A stretch of DNA of 64,000 bases from Agrypnia vestita. Lineage: Eukaryota; Arthropoda; Insecta; Trichoptera; Phryganeidae. The stretch is taken from assembly GCA_016648135.1 (NCBI GenBank), contig JADDOH010005094.1, forward strand, positions 1 to 64,000. The letters are read 5' to 3'. The notes below the pieces were generated by a model, which saw only the letters and a list, made by a program, of their open reading frames with translations, did not search any database and had not been told where the DNA came from. Positions 21,285-33,715 of the stretch are shown here, in pieces (the stretch's first letter is position 1; every line of letters starts with the position of its first letter). The translations under genes and the position numbers were made by a program.

Positions 21285-21685
21285 AAAAAGAAAAGCCTTT
21301 GAATCGTGCATACTGCCAGTGATGACGTATGGAGCGGAGACAATGGCCCTTACAAAGAAAAATCTAGAAAAGCTCAAATGCACGCAACGATCCATGAAGA
21401 GATCCATACTTGGAATAATCCTAAGATATAAATGATGAAATAAGGCGCAGAAGTGGATATCATGGATCGTGCAGCGAATCTAAAATGGCATTGGCCAGGG
21501 CATGTTGCAAGACAGGATGCTACAAAATACTCCCAGAGAATAAAAGAGGCGTCAGAAGACCTCAAAAGAGATGAGCCGTTGTGGGGGAAAGAAATAGCTA
21601 CAATTAGCAAATAACAAGGAAGGATGGAAGGGTATGGAAGAGGCCTATATCCAGCAGTGGAGAGATGAAGGCTGAAGAAAAAGAA
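21285..21685 (+). pseudogene. RTE-like LINE, C-terminal remnant with GAAGAA tail
   Basis: Reads KAFESCILPVMTYGAETMAL, then KLKCTQRSMKRSILGI, stops and frame changes, and finally GMEEAYIQQWRDEG before a stop. CxLPVMTYGAETW-type sequence and EAYIQQW are characteristic of the reverse transcriptase C-terminus of this LINE group. The tail runs into AAGAAGAAAATC. Inactive. Confidence 0.65.
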
Positions 21686-22227
21686 GAAAATCTTTTTTTC
21701 ATTCGTGTCCTTGAATTTCGAATTAAAGGAGTTTTGTATAATTCGAATTATTTGTTTTGGGTCATTTGGATTCGAATTAATGAGGTTCTACGGTATTATC
21801 TGACTATCTGACAGATATCCAATCTACGTAGTTCAGCGAACCAATAGCGGGCGTGCGGGCGACCCGCACCCTCTTCCAGAGCACCACAATGCCTCGAGAT
21901 CTCTGCTGCACCCACGGTCATGTTCTAAGGAATTCTCCGAATAGTCCGAAATTTCTGTTCTGAGTTGAGGACAAGCGAAAAGGGCCAAGGCAAACAGGCA
22001 ACGGATGGAACAGCGTGCGACCGAGGCAACCCCTCCGTTCGTATTTCAAAGTAACAATGATCTGAATATCTAAGTAGAAGAAAAACAGAATACCGTCACG
22101 GGATGTAGCAGTGGGTGACAAATCAAACCCTTGAAATTAATTAAAGTTTTTATTTATCACCAAAGTCACTGGACACGAATTTGATCGGAGCACTATAATT
22201 AATTAAACAACCAGAATCCTAAAGAGT
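21686..22227. other. Unassigned stretch with a GC-richer patch
   Basis: The patch 21835-22110 has normal GC content and no splice-bounded open frame; I cannot assign it. At 22193-22238, ACTATAATTAATTAAACA occurs twice, 33 bp apart. Confidence 0.3.
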
Positions 22228-22238
22228 ACTATAATTAA

Positions 22239-22421
22239 TTAAACACCCTTAATCCTACGGTATAGAAGTGTCCGAACACCTCCCAAAGGTGGTCTGATGA
22301 CATAGTACAGCAAGCAGGAAGAACCTGGATGCGAAGGGGGAGAAACAGAGATGAGTGGAAAAAAAATGGAGGAGGCCTACATCCAGCAGTGGAGGGAAAA
22401 AGGCTGAGGAAGAAGAAGAAG
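22239..22421 (+). mobile_element. RTE-like LINE 3' end with 11-bp target-site duplication
   Basis: Encodes WSDDIVQQAGRTWMRRGRNR and DEWKKMEEAYIQQWREKG before a stop, then GAAGAAGAAGAAG. It is flanked by ACTATAATTAA at 22228-22238 and 22422-22432. A severely 5'-truncated insertion in the elongase intron. Confidence 0.75.
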
Positions 22422-22432
22422 ACTATAATTAA

Positions 22433-22885
22433 AATCACGCAATTTTACACTAATCGTCACTCGTCGGTGGAGTATTTTATACTAGTCTAGAATATTCGCA
22501 TGTCTGTTCACACTCGATAGGTAGGTACTCTCTTAATTTATTATCACTGGTCGCACTGAATCGCCGATTCGCTTTTTATCATTAGTTTCACTTTCTGTGG
22601 TCTCGTCTCGCTTGTCAAAATCAACCGTTGTGTGCAGCGCGTCTTGTGCATAATTTATAACAAGAAAAGTTTCTAGAATGATTAAAAAGAAGAAGAAACG
22701 CTTCTAAAAACTTCTTGCATATTTTGATGCATATTGGTTTCTTCTAAAATATTCCCGTCCAGTTCACCCGGGTACCTTCGGTTACGTGTCATTCTCAACG
22801 ATTTTTTATAATCTTTTGACGATACTAAAAAGATCACTTCGTCCAATTATCGATTAAAAGCTAGTGAACCATGACGAAAACTCAC
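22433..22885. other. Intron sequence, no feature seen
   Basis: No supported repeat or coding feature. Ends at the splice donor ACTCAC (minus GTGAGT, 22880-22885) of the next exon. Confidence 0.4.
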
Positions 22886-23076
22886 CCAATAGACCACGCA
22901 GGAACAGATGATGACCTGACCTGCATTGTAGGCGAGCATTAGTTTCTCAAGTCTGAGCGGCTCCCTGCCGGCCATCATTCTCGGGCCGAGGTTGTTGACG
23001 AAGTATAGATAGAAGCTCAGAATTAGAAATATTGGTATCGGTGATCCTATCAGCAGCCACGAAGCGGTCCTGGGGT
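22886..23076 (-). CDS. ELOVL-type fatty acid elongase, N-terminal-half exon
   Basis: A 191-bp exon between a TTTTAG acceptor (AG at 23077-23078) and a GTGAGT donor (22880-22885). It begins with two bases completing a codon, then PRTASWLLIGSPIPIFLILS, FYLYFVNNLGPRMMAGREPL, RLEKLMLAYNAGQVIICSCV and VYW, ending in phase 0. DPRTxxWxLxxSP, then a membrane helix, then LGPxxMxxRxPxxLxxxxxxYN is the conserved first part of ELOVL proteins. About 20-25 N-terminal residues and the start codon are expected in an upstream exon that I could not find. Spliced to 14857-14994. Confidence 0.92.
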
Positions 23077-23094
23077 CTAAAACACAATAAAAAA

Positions 23095-23222
23095 AAAATT
23101 AAAATTAAATATTCAGAATATTTTGAGTATGCCCAATTTTTTCAAGAACACAATAATGGATTTTATCCCCAGTGGTACATCATTAATCAAGATATAGTAT
23201 AGAAACGAAGCTATATGATTTA
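23095..23222 (+). mobile_element. Repeat family A, outer left module of an older copy
   Basis: ATTCAGAATATTTTGAGTAT, GGATTTTATCCCCAG, CATCATTAATCAAGATATAG and AGAAACGAAGC match 37935-38005 and, inverted, 58605-58730. The copy is interrupted after CTATATGATTTA by the insertion at 23223; its other end resumes at about 23618-23750 inverted. Confidence 0.55.
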
Positions 23223-23584
23223 ATGTATATTATAGATATCTCACAGAGACGTAGCTGTATTTTATTATGGGAAAGTAGGTATATAAGTCATTTGGGTGTA
23301 CATAGGACTTATGACCTATCTTTATGGTTGGCTTAAGTGATCACTTTACACAATTGTAACATTCGCCATTTCCACCCATGATAGAATATACCATGCTTAT
23401 TCATTTTTTGGAAGTTGTATATATGTTCAAATTGCGTGGAAAGCTTTCACATATGTGTTGTAAGCGCCTTTCCATGCGGCCTGTACAAAGCCATTTTCAT
23501 TCCCCTTAATCCCCACAGATGTCGCTAATGAGAAAATCTACATTGATTTTTTACGGAATTTTGAGAGCAATATACTTAAATATT
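23223..23584 (+). mobile_element. Repeat family A, young copy with 12-bp target-site duplication
   Basis: Nearly identical by eye to 19382-19739. It is flanked by CTATATGATTTA (23211-23222 and 23585-23596), so it inserted into an older family member. Confidence 0.75.
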
Positions 23585-23617
23585 CTATATGATTTATTTG
23601 CGAAAGTATGCATATTG

Positions 23618-23750
23618 TTTAAAGTGATCTTATGACTTAAGCCAGCCGTACGATAGATCGTAAGCCCTACGAACACCAAAAAAAGACTTCCACACCTACT
23701 TTCCCATACAAAAAATTAAGCTTCGTCTCTATGAGACATGAATCTTGTAA
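23618..23750 (-). mobile_element. Repeat family A, inverted right end
   Basis: On the minus strand: AGATTCATGTCTCATAGAGA, CGAAGCTTAA, GGAAAGTAGGTGTGGAAGTC, AGGGCTTACGATCTATCGTA. Probably the far end of the interrupted copy starting at 23095. Confidence 0.55.
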
Positions 23751-23755
23751 AATAA

Positions 23756-25650
23756 ATAAGTGAATTCGTTAATCAATGGAGAATAAGATAAATACGAAAG
23801 TTTCGATTCACTTTTATTTTTTCAAGATGTATACACTAATGGCATAAAATTATCTTCCCAATAAAGCCAATGCCTCTATTTAAAAAAAATATACGTCTGA
23901 AGAAAATCTAAATGGCATGTACCTATCTACTTTGGAACAGAACCCGGTCCTGGTTATAGAAAAGCGAATTGTCAATGAAAATTTAAAAATAAATAAATTA
24001 TCCGGTGCTCATTAGAAAAAACGGATCTCTACTATACCGGCTGAAGCACTCACTTTTAACAATATTATATTACGTGACAACAAGAGATGTCGCTGATGTC
24101 AAGTTTATGAACAAATTATATTCGTGCATGATTCGAATTAAATTAAATGTTTGTAATTTATTGAGAGCTCAATTGAAGACTCCTCGGGAAAAACAATGAA
24201 CGTCAAGAAATGTTTATTTAGAGAAAAACAGTTTTTTATATTTTCAAAGTCCATATTTCTTTCAATAATGCTCTTTTTATATAAATATTGAATCAACTTA
24301 TTACTATATACGCATATATATTGACAACGACGTTTTTTTACGTTCGGTGGGCGGTTATTCTTGTTTCTTGCGTTGGATAAACAGATATAAATTTAACTAT
24401 TACAGCGGACCACGACGGTTTTACAACAGATGGCATTAAAAGGTCAGTTTAACAAAAAAGTGACAATTACAATAACAATCGAACAATACCTGTCGGTGGT
24501 CCTCGTTTGGTCTTCAACCATATTCGAATAAAAATGTAGGCAATGTCTGTACAGATTTGGCTCACATAATTTTCGTATTCTATCAAATATTATGGATCTT
24601 TATTGGAATTTTCGATTGAATAATATCCGTTATATCTATATCATTTATACGATCATTTTATGTTAATTCCAAATGTAATAATTTCATAGGCGTGAATAAT
24701 AAATATGTAAAATTCTTGGATATGCAGATTGCTGTCTACATCCTAATTTGCTTAAGACTATATTTAGTTAGAAATGCCTACGTGAATTATATTGATAATG
24801 TGAGTTTTAGCATAAGGTACTGACACACATACTTATTACTTATAGGGGAAGAGAACTGGGGGATATTCAAATCGAAATCTATATTATAATTACCCTAAAA
24901 ACGTTGCAACCATTGCAACCGTTGTAACCGTCGCCGCATGGTCGCTGTCGTAGGATTTTTACCGTGTCCAGTTAAAAAAATATTTTTGAGTATATTAAAA
25001 AAAAATTTAAAATATCCAAATACGAACAAACTGATATTAAAAAACATCAAAATTATGTAAAACTATTGTAAATTGATCGTTGTTTTTTATATATTTTCGT
25101 GGAATATTATCAAATTCCGTGTTTTTATTATCATAGAAAACAGCTAACCATGATACGGAAATTTATTTTTTTGTGCTGGCAATACCGCTTTTTGATGTTT
25201 GACATAAGTATGTTTTGTTTCATATTTCTCTTTTGTTTAATTTTTTGCATTAAACTTACTTCAATAATATATTCTTATACATTCATTTACATTTATTTTA
25301 CATTTATGAAAAAAAAATTAAGATACCTTGTTTTTTAAAAACAGCGAAGTGAGCTTATTATTATGCGTCAATTTTTTCTCCTAATTTACTACTTTGCAAA
25401 GTAAATGGCTGTCATGTTTTACTTGAATATGATTGACATAAATAATCATTTTCTATATTCACAATTGTGAAATGGCCTTGTAGGCCATTGATATATTTTT
25501 TAAATACACATATGTTTTGTCTATCACTGACAGCTACCATAGACATTATTTTTATCTCCGGAATGTTAATGCCATTATCGACTTCTGTTAAAGTTCTAAT
25601 GGATGGAGCGGATTTTTTTAAACATAATTAGTGTTGTATATAATTTATTC
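23756..25650. other. Unassigned AT-rich stretch
   Basis: Nearly 1.9 kb without supported genes or repeat ends. Open frames at 24005-24199 and 25099-25338 show no family motif. If the elongase start lies to the right, this is its 5' intron. Confidence 0.3.
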
Positions 25651-26000
25651 TTCGTTAATAAGATCAGTCCTTAATAGGGTTGTGCTATTGTAGACCACTT
25701 CCATTTTCTTGATATTTTGTAAATTTTATTTTCCGTATTGAAACTTGCCATGTAGCAGACACAATAGATCGCAAAGCGGCTGACGTAGCTCCCGCAGAGA
25801 CTGGCATGCAGCAAACATAATTGGGCACCACGCGGCCAAAATAGCCGCCCGCAGGACCTAGCAGAAAGCAATCGGCGACAACTGATTATTTTCCGTATTG
25901 AAAAATGGAAACTTGCCATGAAGCGGATATAATAGGCCGCGCGGCGGCCAAAATAGCTTCGCCGATTGCTTTCTGCTAGGCCTGCAAGTATGTACATAAA
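25651..26000. repeat. Direct and inverted repeat cluster
   Basis: TTCCGTATTGAAACTTGCCA occurs near 25733 and, in modified form, near 25892; GCGGCCAAAATAGC occurs at 25833 and 25943. The 27-bp segment 25852-25878 (CAGGACCTAGCAGAAAGCAA TCGGCGA) is inverted at 25959-25984 with a 1-base difference in length. Unclassified; possibly a foldback sequence. Confidence 0.55.
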
Positions 26001-26998
26001 TATGCCATAATTATATTCTTTCACGCTACAGATTTGTCAATGTCAACTAAGTTTATTTGAATTTTTACCTAAAAAATTAAATTGATTTGCATCACTAATT
26101 TTTATAATTCTTCAGGACGACGGACAAACTCCGTTGAGACTGTCATTTAATATGCTTACGTCTAGTTGTTGATAAAAACGTAATTGTAGAAAAAAGACTA
26201 GACATGAAACTGCTACATACATGGTACGGGAAATAATATTTATATATTTTTCAAAATTGTTGAAAGAAATCTTTCACATTAATTCGCGGGGTGGAGGTAG
26301 AAGTGGCTTGGAGGTTGGGAGAAGTTTAGATCGGTCAAATGGTGTACAGATGATTGTCAGACAGATACATTCAATTTGATGTATTCATGTATGTAGACTG
26401 AAAAATTCACAAGAATATATTTTGTTTACAGCACTAATTTGTTGAAAATACTAAAATGTTTCAGGTCCAATGATCAATACATAAGTGTTTAAGTAGCAAC
26501 AACTCTTCTCAACTTTTATTCAGTGAACATAAAAAATCATCAAACCAGTTTGTCAGTATTCAGACTCTATGCACTTAATAAACAAAATTAAACGAATCCA
26601 GCAAATACGCCATACTAGAATATCTACTTCCCTAATGTATTAGCCAATAAATGCCGAGAATAAGTTTTTTTAAGTTGCTTTGTTCTTTAATCTTTCCGAT
26701 TAATCTTCCGAAAACATTAAGAGTGCAAATGCTCTGTCACTATTTTTAAAAATGATTAAGGGTATTATAGAATGATATTCAAATGTCTTTGGTATCCATT
26801 TTGTCATAGTCAGCGTGGACACCCAACTTTTGCCGTTTCTTTCCGACACAAAAATATTAGTGAAGGCATTTTTGTCACCTGCATTTGCACAAATACCGAA
26901 CTGCTGAAAACGGGTCATAATTAATTTATTACTCATTAAACTGTTTTTATGTTCACATATATTATTTAATATACGCGAACATACGTATATTTCTTTAG
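26001..26998. other. No feature seen
   Basis: AT-rich; a minus-strand open frame at 26700-26936 is not recognised. Confidence 0.3.
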
Positions 26999-26999
26999 A

Positions 27000-27259
27000 T
27001 ATCGAGGGCAGAAAGCTAAAAGAGCGTTAGTGATTATTTCGAACTTTACAGGAGAGCAAAATAATGTTTTGTCAAGCTGATTTTGTCAATATTGCTTTTA
27101 TTATTAAACGATTTCCACACGTGTTTTGGATTAACAAATATGTAAATCGTTTAATAGTAAAAGAAACTTTGACAAAATCTGATTAACAAATCTTTCTTAT
27201 GCTCTCCTGTAAAGCTCGAATTAATCACTAATGCCCTTTTGGCTTTCTACCCTCGATAT
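27000..27259. mobile_element. Foldback MITE
   Basis: Two arms of about 115 bp are near-complementary. The left begins TATCGAGGGCAGAAAGC and the right ends GGCTTTCTACCCTCGATA; both contain a CAGGAGAGC/GCTCTCCTG segment. No coding capacity. A related right end lies at about 40668-40705. Confidence 0.7.
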
Positions 27260-27260
27260 A

Positions 27261-27544
27261 TTCTTTTTAATTTTGCTTGCTTGCTTTGGTATTCAATAAT
27301 ATCTATATGTTGTTATTATTCATTAATGTGATTCTTTACATACATATATTCTTTTTACTTTCACTATTGCTTTTGTTTTCTTTAATATCTATTGTTTTTA
27401 CTATCCATATTTTATATTTATATCCTCAATTAATTGTTTGATTTTATAGTTATGTAGTATTTTGTTTTACATACAGATGGCCGACTTACCCTTTCTCTAC
27501 AAAGTAGTTAACAACTTAACTTTGGCCTTATTTACTCAAGGGTG
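27261..27544. other. No feature seen
   Basis: T-rich stretch just before the LINE remnant; possibly decayed 5' LINE sequence, not resolved. Confidence 0.3.
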
Positions 27545-29773
27545 ACATTGTTATAATGGAACGTATGATTAAAAATAGATTAGAATGGCATATGGAGTAT
27601 AATTCTTTATTCTCCCAGTTTCAATTTGAATTTAGTAAATCCCTCTCTTGTATCTCAGTATCAGTATCTCAGCATCTTGTATCTCAATCTCAATATTCTG
27701 ATCATATATTTTCATACGGTTATTTTCACAAATAAACAATTTAGAGTTGTTGAATTCATAGATATAAATGCAGCCTACGACAATGTCCACCTACCGCCTC
27801 TTCTAGAAAAAATGAGAATTAATTCTTAATATTTTTGCTGTTCTCATTGACGGCCCAGATGGTGAAATTGAGAGAACGATTTATAGAGGGCTCCCTCAGG
27901 GTTCAGTTCTGAGTCCTTTGCTATTTACCTTGTACATTGCTTACCTAATAAGAAACGTATCAAATCTGTGTAATATTGTTAATTTTGCCGATGACTTTGC
28001 AGTTTATGTCTCCGACATAAATATACAATCTGAGGTTGATAGATTGATTATAGGGTTTACAGACCTGAGCTAGTGGTTAAAGGATAATGGCTTGGAACTT
28101 TCCCCATCGAAATCGCACATAAAGTTCCCTCCTTGTCAGTCGTAGTCGATGGGGGATCAATATTCCGATAACAAATCGAGTAAAATGAATTTGGATAGAA
28201 AGCTTTCGTGGAAGGCGCATATTGATATGATATTATCGAAATGTGAACATAATATTAATATCCTAAGATTGGTTTGTGATCATGAAATTTTTCTATGAAA
28301 CTCTTATACGAAGTCATTTGGACAATAGCAGCTTCTAAATGAAACCTCTCCCAGCTTATCTTCGAATAAAACTCGACAGGATTTAATACAAAAACCTAAG
28401 AATGATAGTTGGGGCTATAAAGTCGTCTCCGATCAATTAACTACAGGTTGAGTGTGTAGAGATGTCTCTCCATATTAGATGACAGTAGGTGTTTAGCCGA
28501 AAGTATTTTTTAAAAAGATTTTAATTTATGTCCCACCATCTTTTTCAAAAGATTATTGCTTTTACTGATTTGATAAATATACGTAGATATCTGCCAAAAA
28601 AACTGATTTATCTAATCTCTTCCTATATACTCGGTCATACATACTGAGACAATCGAGGAACTTGATAAATCAACCCAGTTAAGTAATAATCTTATAAAAA
28701 TTTATTAATAACGTTGAGAAATGGACAAAGTATCTGCATATTTATACCGATTTTTCCAAAATAGACCATGAATGGTGCAGTGATGCAGCGGTTTTCATAC
28801 CCAAAATAAAAATTTGTATGAAATTCTTTTCTTTTATATAAATATGTATCATTCTTATCATAATTTATATTACAAAATTTTATTCTGCTTCCATTTTTAC
28901 GTTTATACTTCTTTACTATTGTAATTTGTTACATAACTATAAAATGAGAATAACTGTCACAGAACAGGTTTTACCTAGTGTTGAGTCATTAGTAACTTAT
29001 ATTAACAAATTTAAAATAAACAATGAAAATAAACAAACAAACAAACAAATTTCGGCTTCCTCCAAACTCATCGATTACTGTGGAATGTTTGGCGATAAAA
29101 GAAGTCCTTGATGTCTGTTAACTTCAGAATTATGATACTCGGTTCTAAAGCAGCTATCGATTCGATCTGTGCGGGTACGAAGGTTTGGATAAATAACGAT
29201 ATTATCAATTCAATCAGAGTTCTTTTATTTAATTTGTTTAAAAATAACAAACACGTGTCTTTCCTATGGATTCCTGCACATCAGGAAATGCAAGGTATCG
29301 AATACGAGTGTGTGGATAAATTAGCCAAAGATGCAACTACAATTTCGGGTATTTCCCCAGTGCTTCTTCTACCCAATGAATGCTAGGCTGAAAAGTATTA
29401 AAAAGCGTTCTAAATACATGTGGATATTATTGTGGAATGACACAAATGATCACAAGGGAAAGCGTTTAAAAAATATACAGACAAATATTCCTAGCAAACC
29501 TTCATTTAGTAATAAAAATCTTTCCAATCTCCGTAATCTCTAAAATGAGAATTGGCCATTGTCTATTAGCTGCTCATTTGTTCAGACAGAATATAGTGGA
29601 CAGTCCGATTTGCGAGTGTGGTTCAGAGGAGAAGACTCTTAATCACATATTTTTTGCCTGCCCATTGCGGAACTCAATGCAAGCGGATCAACACCAAATT
29701 TCAACTCCCAACCAATATTTGCCATCTTCTTGCTTCAAACTTATCTATAATATCAAAATTTCTCCAAATATTT
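27545..29773 (+). pseudogene. RNase H-bearing LINE (I/Jockey-type), degenerate, part 1
   Basis: Reverse transcriptase: MERMIKNRLEWHMEYNSLFS (27556), FIDINAAYDNVHLPPLLEKM, GLPQGSVLSPLLFTLYIAYL (27888), NFADDFAVYVSD (catalytic ADD box, about 27980) and WLKDNGLELSPSKS. RNase H: IMILGSKAAIDSICAG and VSFLWIPAHQEMQG followed by DKLAKDAT (29130-29340). A zinc-binding-like tail: MRIGHCLLAAHLF and ICECGSEEKTLNHIFFACPL (29545-29680). Stops and frameshifts throughout. The ORF is cut at ...KISPNI by the LTR element and resumes at 35136. Confidence 0.8.
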
Positions 29774-30502
29774 TGATACGCACTCGTGGTCATTTCCCAC
29801 TTTTCAGAGGGCAGATCCCCGGCTACGATCGCCGCTCTGACGTGCTATCAAACAATTTGGGGAGCGATGATCACTAAGGGAGTGGTGGTGGGAAAATTTA
29901 AATGAAAACATTCGAGTTTGAATCGTACATATATTTACATAATTGAAATTGGAAATTCATCGTTAAATCTAACCTTATTATCTAACGTTAATTCTACCTT
30001 TCTATCGTCTTGAACGTGGCGACGTCCTGGTCCGGCGACGCGACGCTGTACGCATCACGGAGCGACGATTCCCTCGACGCATGGCGTGAGGCCCATCTCA
30101 CGCTGGTCTCCTTCTGCGCTGGCGGCGGGCTGGTTATCGCCCTGATAACCAGCTGACCATCTCCAATGGTCTTCGGCTCCGCCCTTATCCTCTTCTTCCT
30201 CGTCCGTAACAGCGGCCACGTCAGGCTACATCAATCCACCTGACGCCGCTGTTGGTGGGCTTCAGGCGTCCTCCTCAGCCTGCTTGACTGTCGCCTTGAC
30301 AATCAAGATCACGTCAGACCACCCGGCTCTCCAGGGAGTCTTCTTCCTCCGCTGGGGCTCCTCGGCGTAGTCCTCCCGACTGTCGCTCTGACCAGTCGGG
30401 TTCCCGTCTCTCTTCTTCTCGTTTCTCTTTCTCTCGGCGCTCCTTCCGCGGTTCACTTAATTGATGGTCGGCCGACAGTCATCTCTCACTGCCGGCCGAC
30501 AT
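29774..30502 (-). repeat. LTR copy A, R-U5 part
   Basis: Matches the palindrome arms. Differences from arm B (about fifteen) all lie in the part corresponding to about 34118-34295. It ends at the hairpin GTCGGCCGACAG / CTGCCGGCCGAC (30469-30502), past which arm B no longer matches. The U3 part continues to the right (about 30503-30720 or further); its TG start is not resolved. A TTAAAA sequence lies about 20 bp upstream of the hairpin on the sense strand. Confidence 0.7.
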
Positions 30503-33436
30503 TCTCGCACGACTTTTAACACTCACTACTCACTTCTAGACTTCCAAGTCCCAACTGCTCTTCCAACGATCTACTCCCAACTCTTTCCAAGTCCCAACTC
30601 CCTGTGGGAGTGGCCACGCAGGGTTTTTATACATTTCAGTTTCCCTTCAACGTTTTTGGCCACTACCCTCCTGTCCAACACTTAATCTTATTCGTTAGGC
30701 CTAATATTCGGCCACGCCTCCTAATATTATTTTACTTAACTAATCTTTACTAACAAGAAATAAAAATCTTAAAATTAATACCACTTATAAATAAAAAATT
30801 TTTTCATAAAATTAATTACATTAATAATTAGTCTAATATTAACAAACAATAGATGGAATGAGCGTCAAGGCACAGATGGCTTTTGGACCACCCCGGTTAG
30901 GGGCTATATAATTTATTACCGTTCAAGAATATACGGAAGCAAGGCGAGATTTTTCTACAATAATTGAACGGACTGGCGAACAATGTTAAATGTTGGTTTT
31001 AGAAACTAATAGCTTCCTTAGCACGGATTCGGAGAAAATTTGGTAAAAATCATGTACCCCGTCTCCTTAGAAATTTATGGCTTTCTAACATGTGCAGCTA
31101 CGACCATGAGGGTGTTCTTACGACAAAATTTAAAAATTCGCAGAATTACCCTTGGCTCTGAAATCTTACGGAAAAAAAAACGCGACCACCCCGAAGAGAG
31201 AGAACGAATTTGACGCGTTTTTCACAATAAAATTGATAGGAATACATCACTCGCCCCCTCTTCAAGTTGTGTAAAACGCGACATATTCTAATTAACCCGC
31301 GTCCTCTTATTTATATTTACCCCTCGACGAAATTATGTTAGGTACTTAGGGAAGGTAATAAAAATTAAAATAATCTCAACTTAGGTAATTAACTAAATTA
31401 CTCTGGATCCTAAAAATCTAAATTCGAAAAATAAAAGTAACCTCGCGTACGTGAAAACTATGAAAATATCCACATTGGGGTCTGATCCATCTTGTCATCC
31501 CGTTTTGCGATCGGCTCTCCACGTACCCCCTTCTACTGATTTTACCCACATTTCGGAACCGATGTGTACCTGACTATACCGTTCTTCCGTATATCGCTAC
31601 ATCCGCTATTCCCCTTCGTTTTCCATATACCCTTCCTTCTCGTGGGTTCCAAGTCAGCTCCATTGCCAACACACTAGAACCGTCTTTCGCCGACCCCTGC
31701 ATGGGTGGCTTCCGTGGGTGACTGTCGCCCTGACCAGTCGAGATCCCTCTTCAATTCATCTTCAATTCATCATAAGCTATTATGCAACACCGTCATTTCC
31801 GTGTCAACGCATTTATGACATCGGAACAAACAAATTTCCCCGTCTACTGTATGGTTCAGTACGCAAAAATTCCGAAAAAGAGAAAAAAACATTACCCCCA
31901 TTTTGATAAATTCAAACGAGAAAAAAAATCTACGTAACTTGACAGAAAAATTTATTCGCGAATAACAAAACACTCAACAACTACGTACTATATGCCAGAT
32001 GAGCGGGTCTTATACACGTTCATTCAAAACTATAAAAAAAATAACCTTACATTACAGAACACAAAAAAAACACGTTACTTCACGAAAATCATAACATCAC
32101 ACAACCCAAGAACGAAACGATAACAATTATATCCCTCGACCGTTCCGACTTTAAAATCTACAAAAAAAAATTGGTTAAAGCGAAAGTGCCTTAAAACGCA
32201 TACCATCTATGTAAATACACAATAACGGGAGAGAAAAAACAAAAGTACCATGAACCTTTCCTTCCTACTTCCTGAACGACTACCGTTATTACTGATGTAG
32301 ACAAAAAAAACAGTAAAAATTACACGTAATTTTCAATGAATAACCAACATTAGAACATACCCTAAACTCATTTTTGTTACCGACCATAAACTTGACCTAA
32401 ATATTTTATTTTAAGTTGTACTTTACCGACCTACCCTAATTACTAACAATGGGCACAGTATACTGTGCAATGGGGTACTTATTGCACAATATTGGTCCCT
32501 TAGTTTACTGACCCACTGAGAGATCCGTATTGTTATATTTATCGTTTTTACTCCTGTCATAAGTGCAATCATAAATGACCTTTCTCGGTTCCTTTGTACG
32601 GTACAAAATAATAAAAAAGGTTTGGCCTTATTCATATCTATTAGCCGCCGTAATTTCGTTCTTCTCTCGAAATAATCTATAATTAAGAGAGACATATTTT
32701 ATCCTTACGCGTTAACAGATTTTTAATATTACAGCGTCAACATTTTAAATAACATTGTTTATCTTATATGATTAATAAAAGTCTTCTACATCATCACGGT
32801 AGCTACCAATAACAATTAATCTAATTTATCCCTCGATAACTACTACGTCTATGTCACTTAATCCATTGAATACTATATCATAATTTATATCAACTAAAAA
32901 AAATAGATGTCTTCAAAAACTACTGTTATAAACGATTACTTGTAAGTGCCAAATACCCCCTATCGACACTCAATATCTACAGAGGTATTAACGCTACTAG
33001 GTTCCGCGATGTCTTAATGTTACAAACTTATTACAGAGAGAAATGCGCTATCAAATTTCACAAATCTAATTACTAAAAAAAAAAACCACGCGGCTGATCT
33101 CGCAACTTCCAAAAACCAAATAGGTATAGGTATTTTTCCCGATTCCACTGAGAAATAATACCCTTAAATAATAAAAATGTATATGCCCTACATCTGAGAA
33201 ATAATAACCTTAAATAATAAAAATGTATACGCCCTACATCATATACAAACTGTCCTTCCAATATAAATGGCAATTAAAATTAAAGTATATTATTAACAGC
33301 ATTCCCGATTTTTGAAGGACTTCACTTGCAAAACTACCTACACCTATGATATAAACTACAACACAAATTAATTTAACGAAATCTTGGTAAACATTTTATC
33401 AGTAAAATTGATTATCTACAAATTTTAATTACATAA
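30503..33436 (-). mobile_element. Internal region of the LTR element plus U3, non-coding
   Basis: No open frame above about 90 codons and no retrotransposon protein motifs on either strand. A short piece at 31720-31750 (GACTGTCGCCCTGACCAGTC) resembles part of the LTR (GACTGTCGCTCTGACCAGTC, 34320). A 40-bp unit near 33138-33180 is repeated at 33196-33238. The polypurine tract was not identified. Confidence 0.5.
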
Positions 33437-33715
33437 TTGGGCGCCAAACGATTTTGATTAACCATCAGACAAAATCGTTAAAACCTGGTTTAAAAATCCA
33501 AACTGAAAAAATTCCAACCACCTCCTTGATTTAGTGATCATTGCTAATCTCAGGGTCTTGCGTTCGTCAGACACCATTATCTGAAAAGCACCACGTTCGG
33601 GAGCCAATATGATACGACTCGGCTTATTTTTAATAAGTAAATTAATTGGATCTCAGGGTCGTTTGATCGTCGAGTCTAAACTGATTCGATATGCCCCACG
33701 CTTGGGCCGCCAATA
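33437..33715 (-). promoter_or_regulatory. Three primer-binding-site-like motifs
   Basis: On the sense (minus) strand, directly after the LTR end GTATCA, comes TTGGCGGCCCAAGCGTGG (33693-33713). A second GTATCA-ATATTGGCTCCCGAACGTGG lies at 33588-33614, and a third, CGTTTGGCGCCCAA, at 33437-33450. TGGCGCCC-AACG is a common tRNA primer-binding motif of Gypsy/retroviral-type elements. The region looks like tandem duplications of LTR end plus PBS (unit about 107 bp). Confidence 0.5.

Noticed and set aside
25651..25990. CRISPR-like array suggested by repeated GC-rich units
   Set aside because: Only two direct units plus one inverse, with no regular spacers, in a eukaryotic genome.
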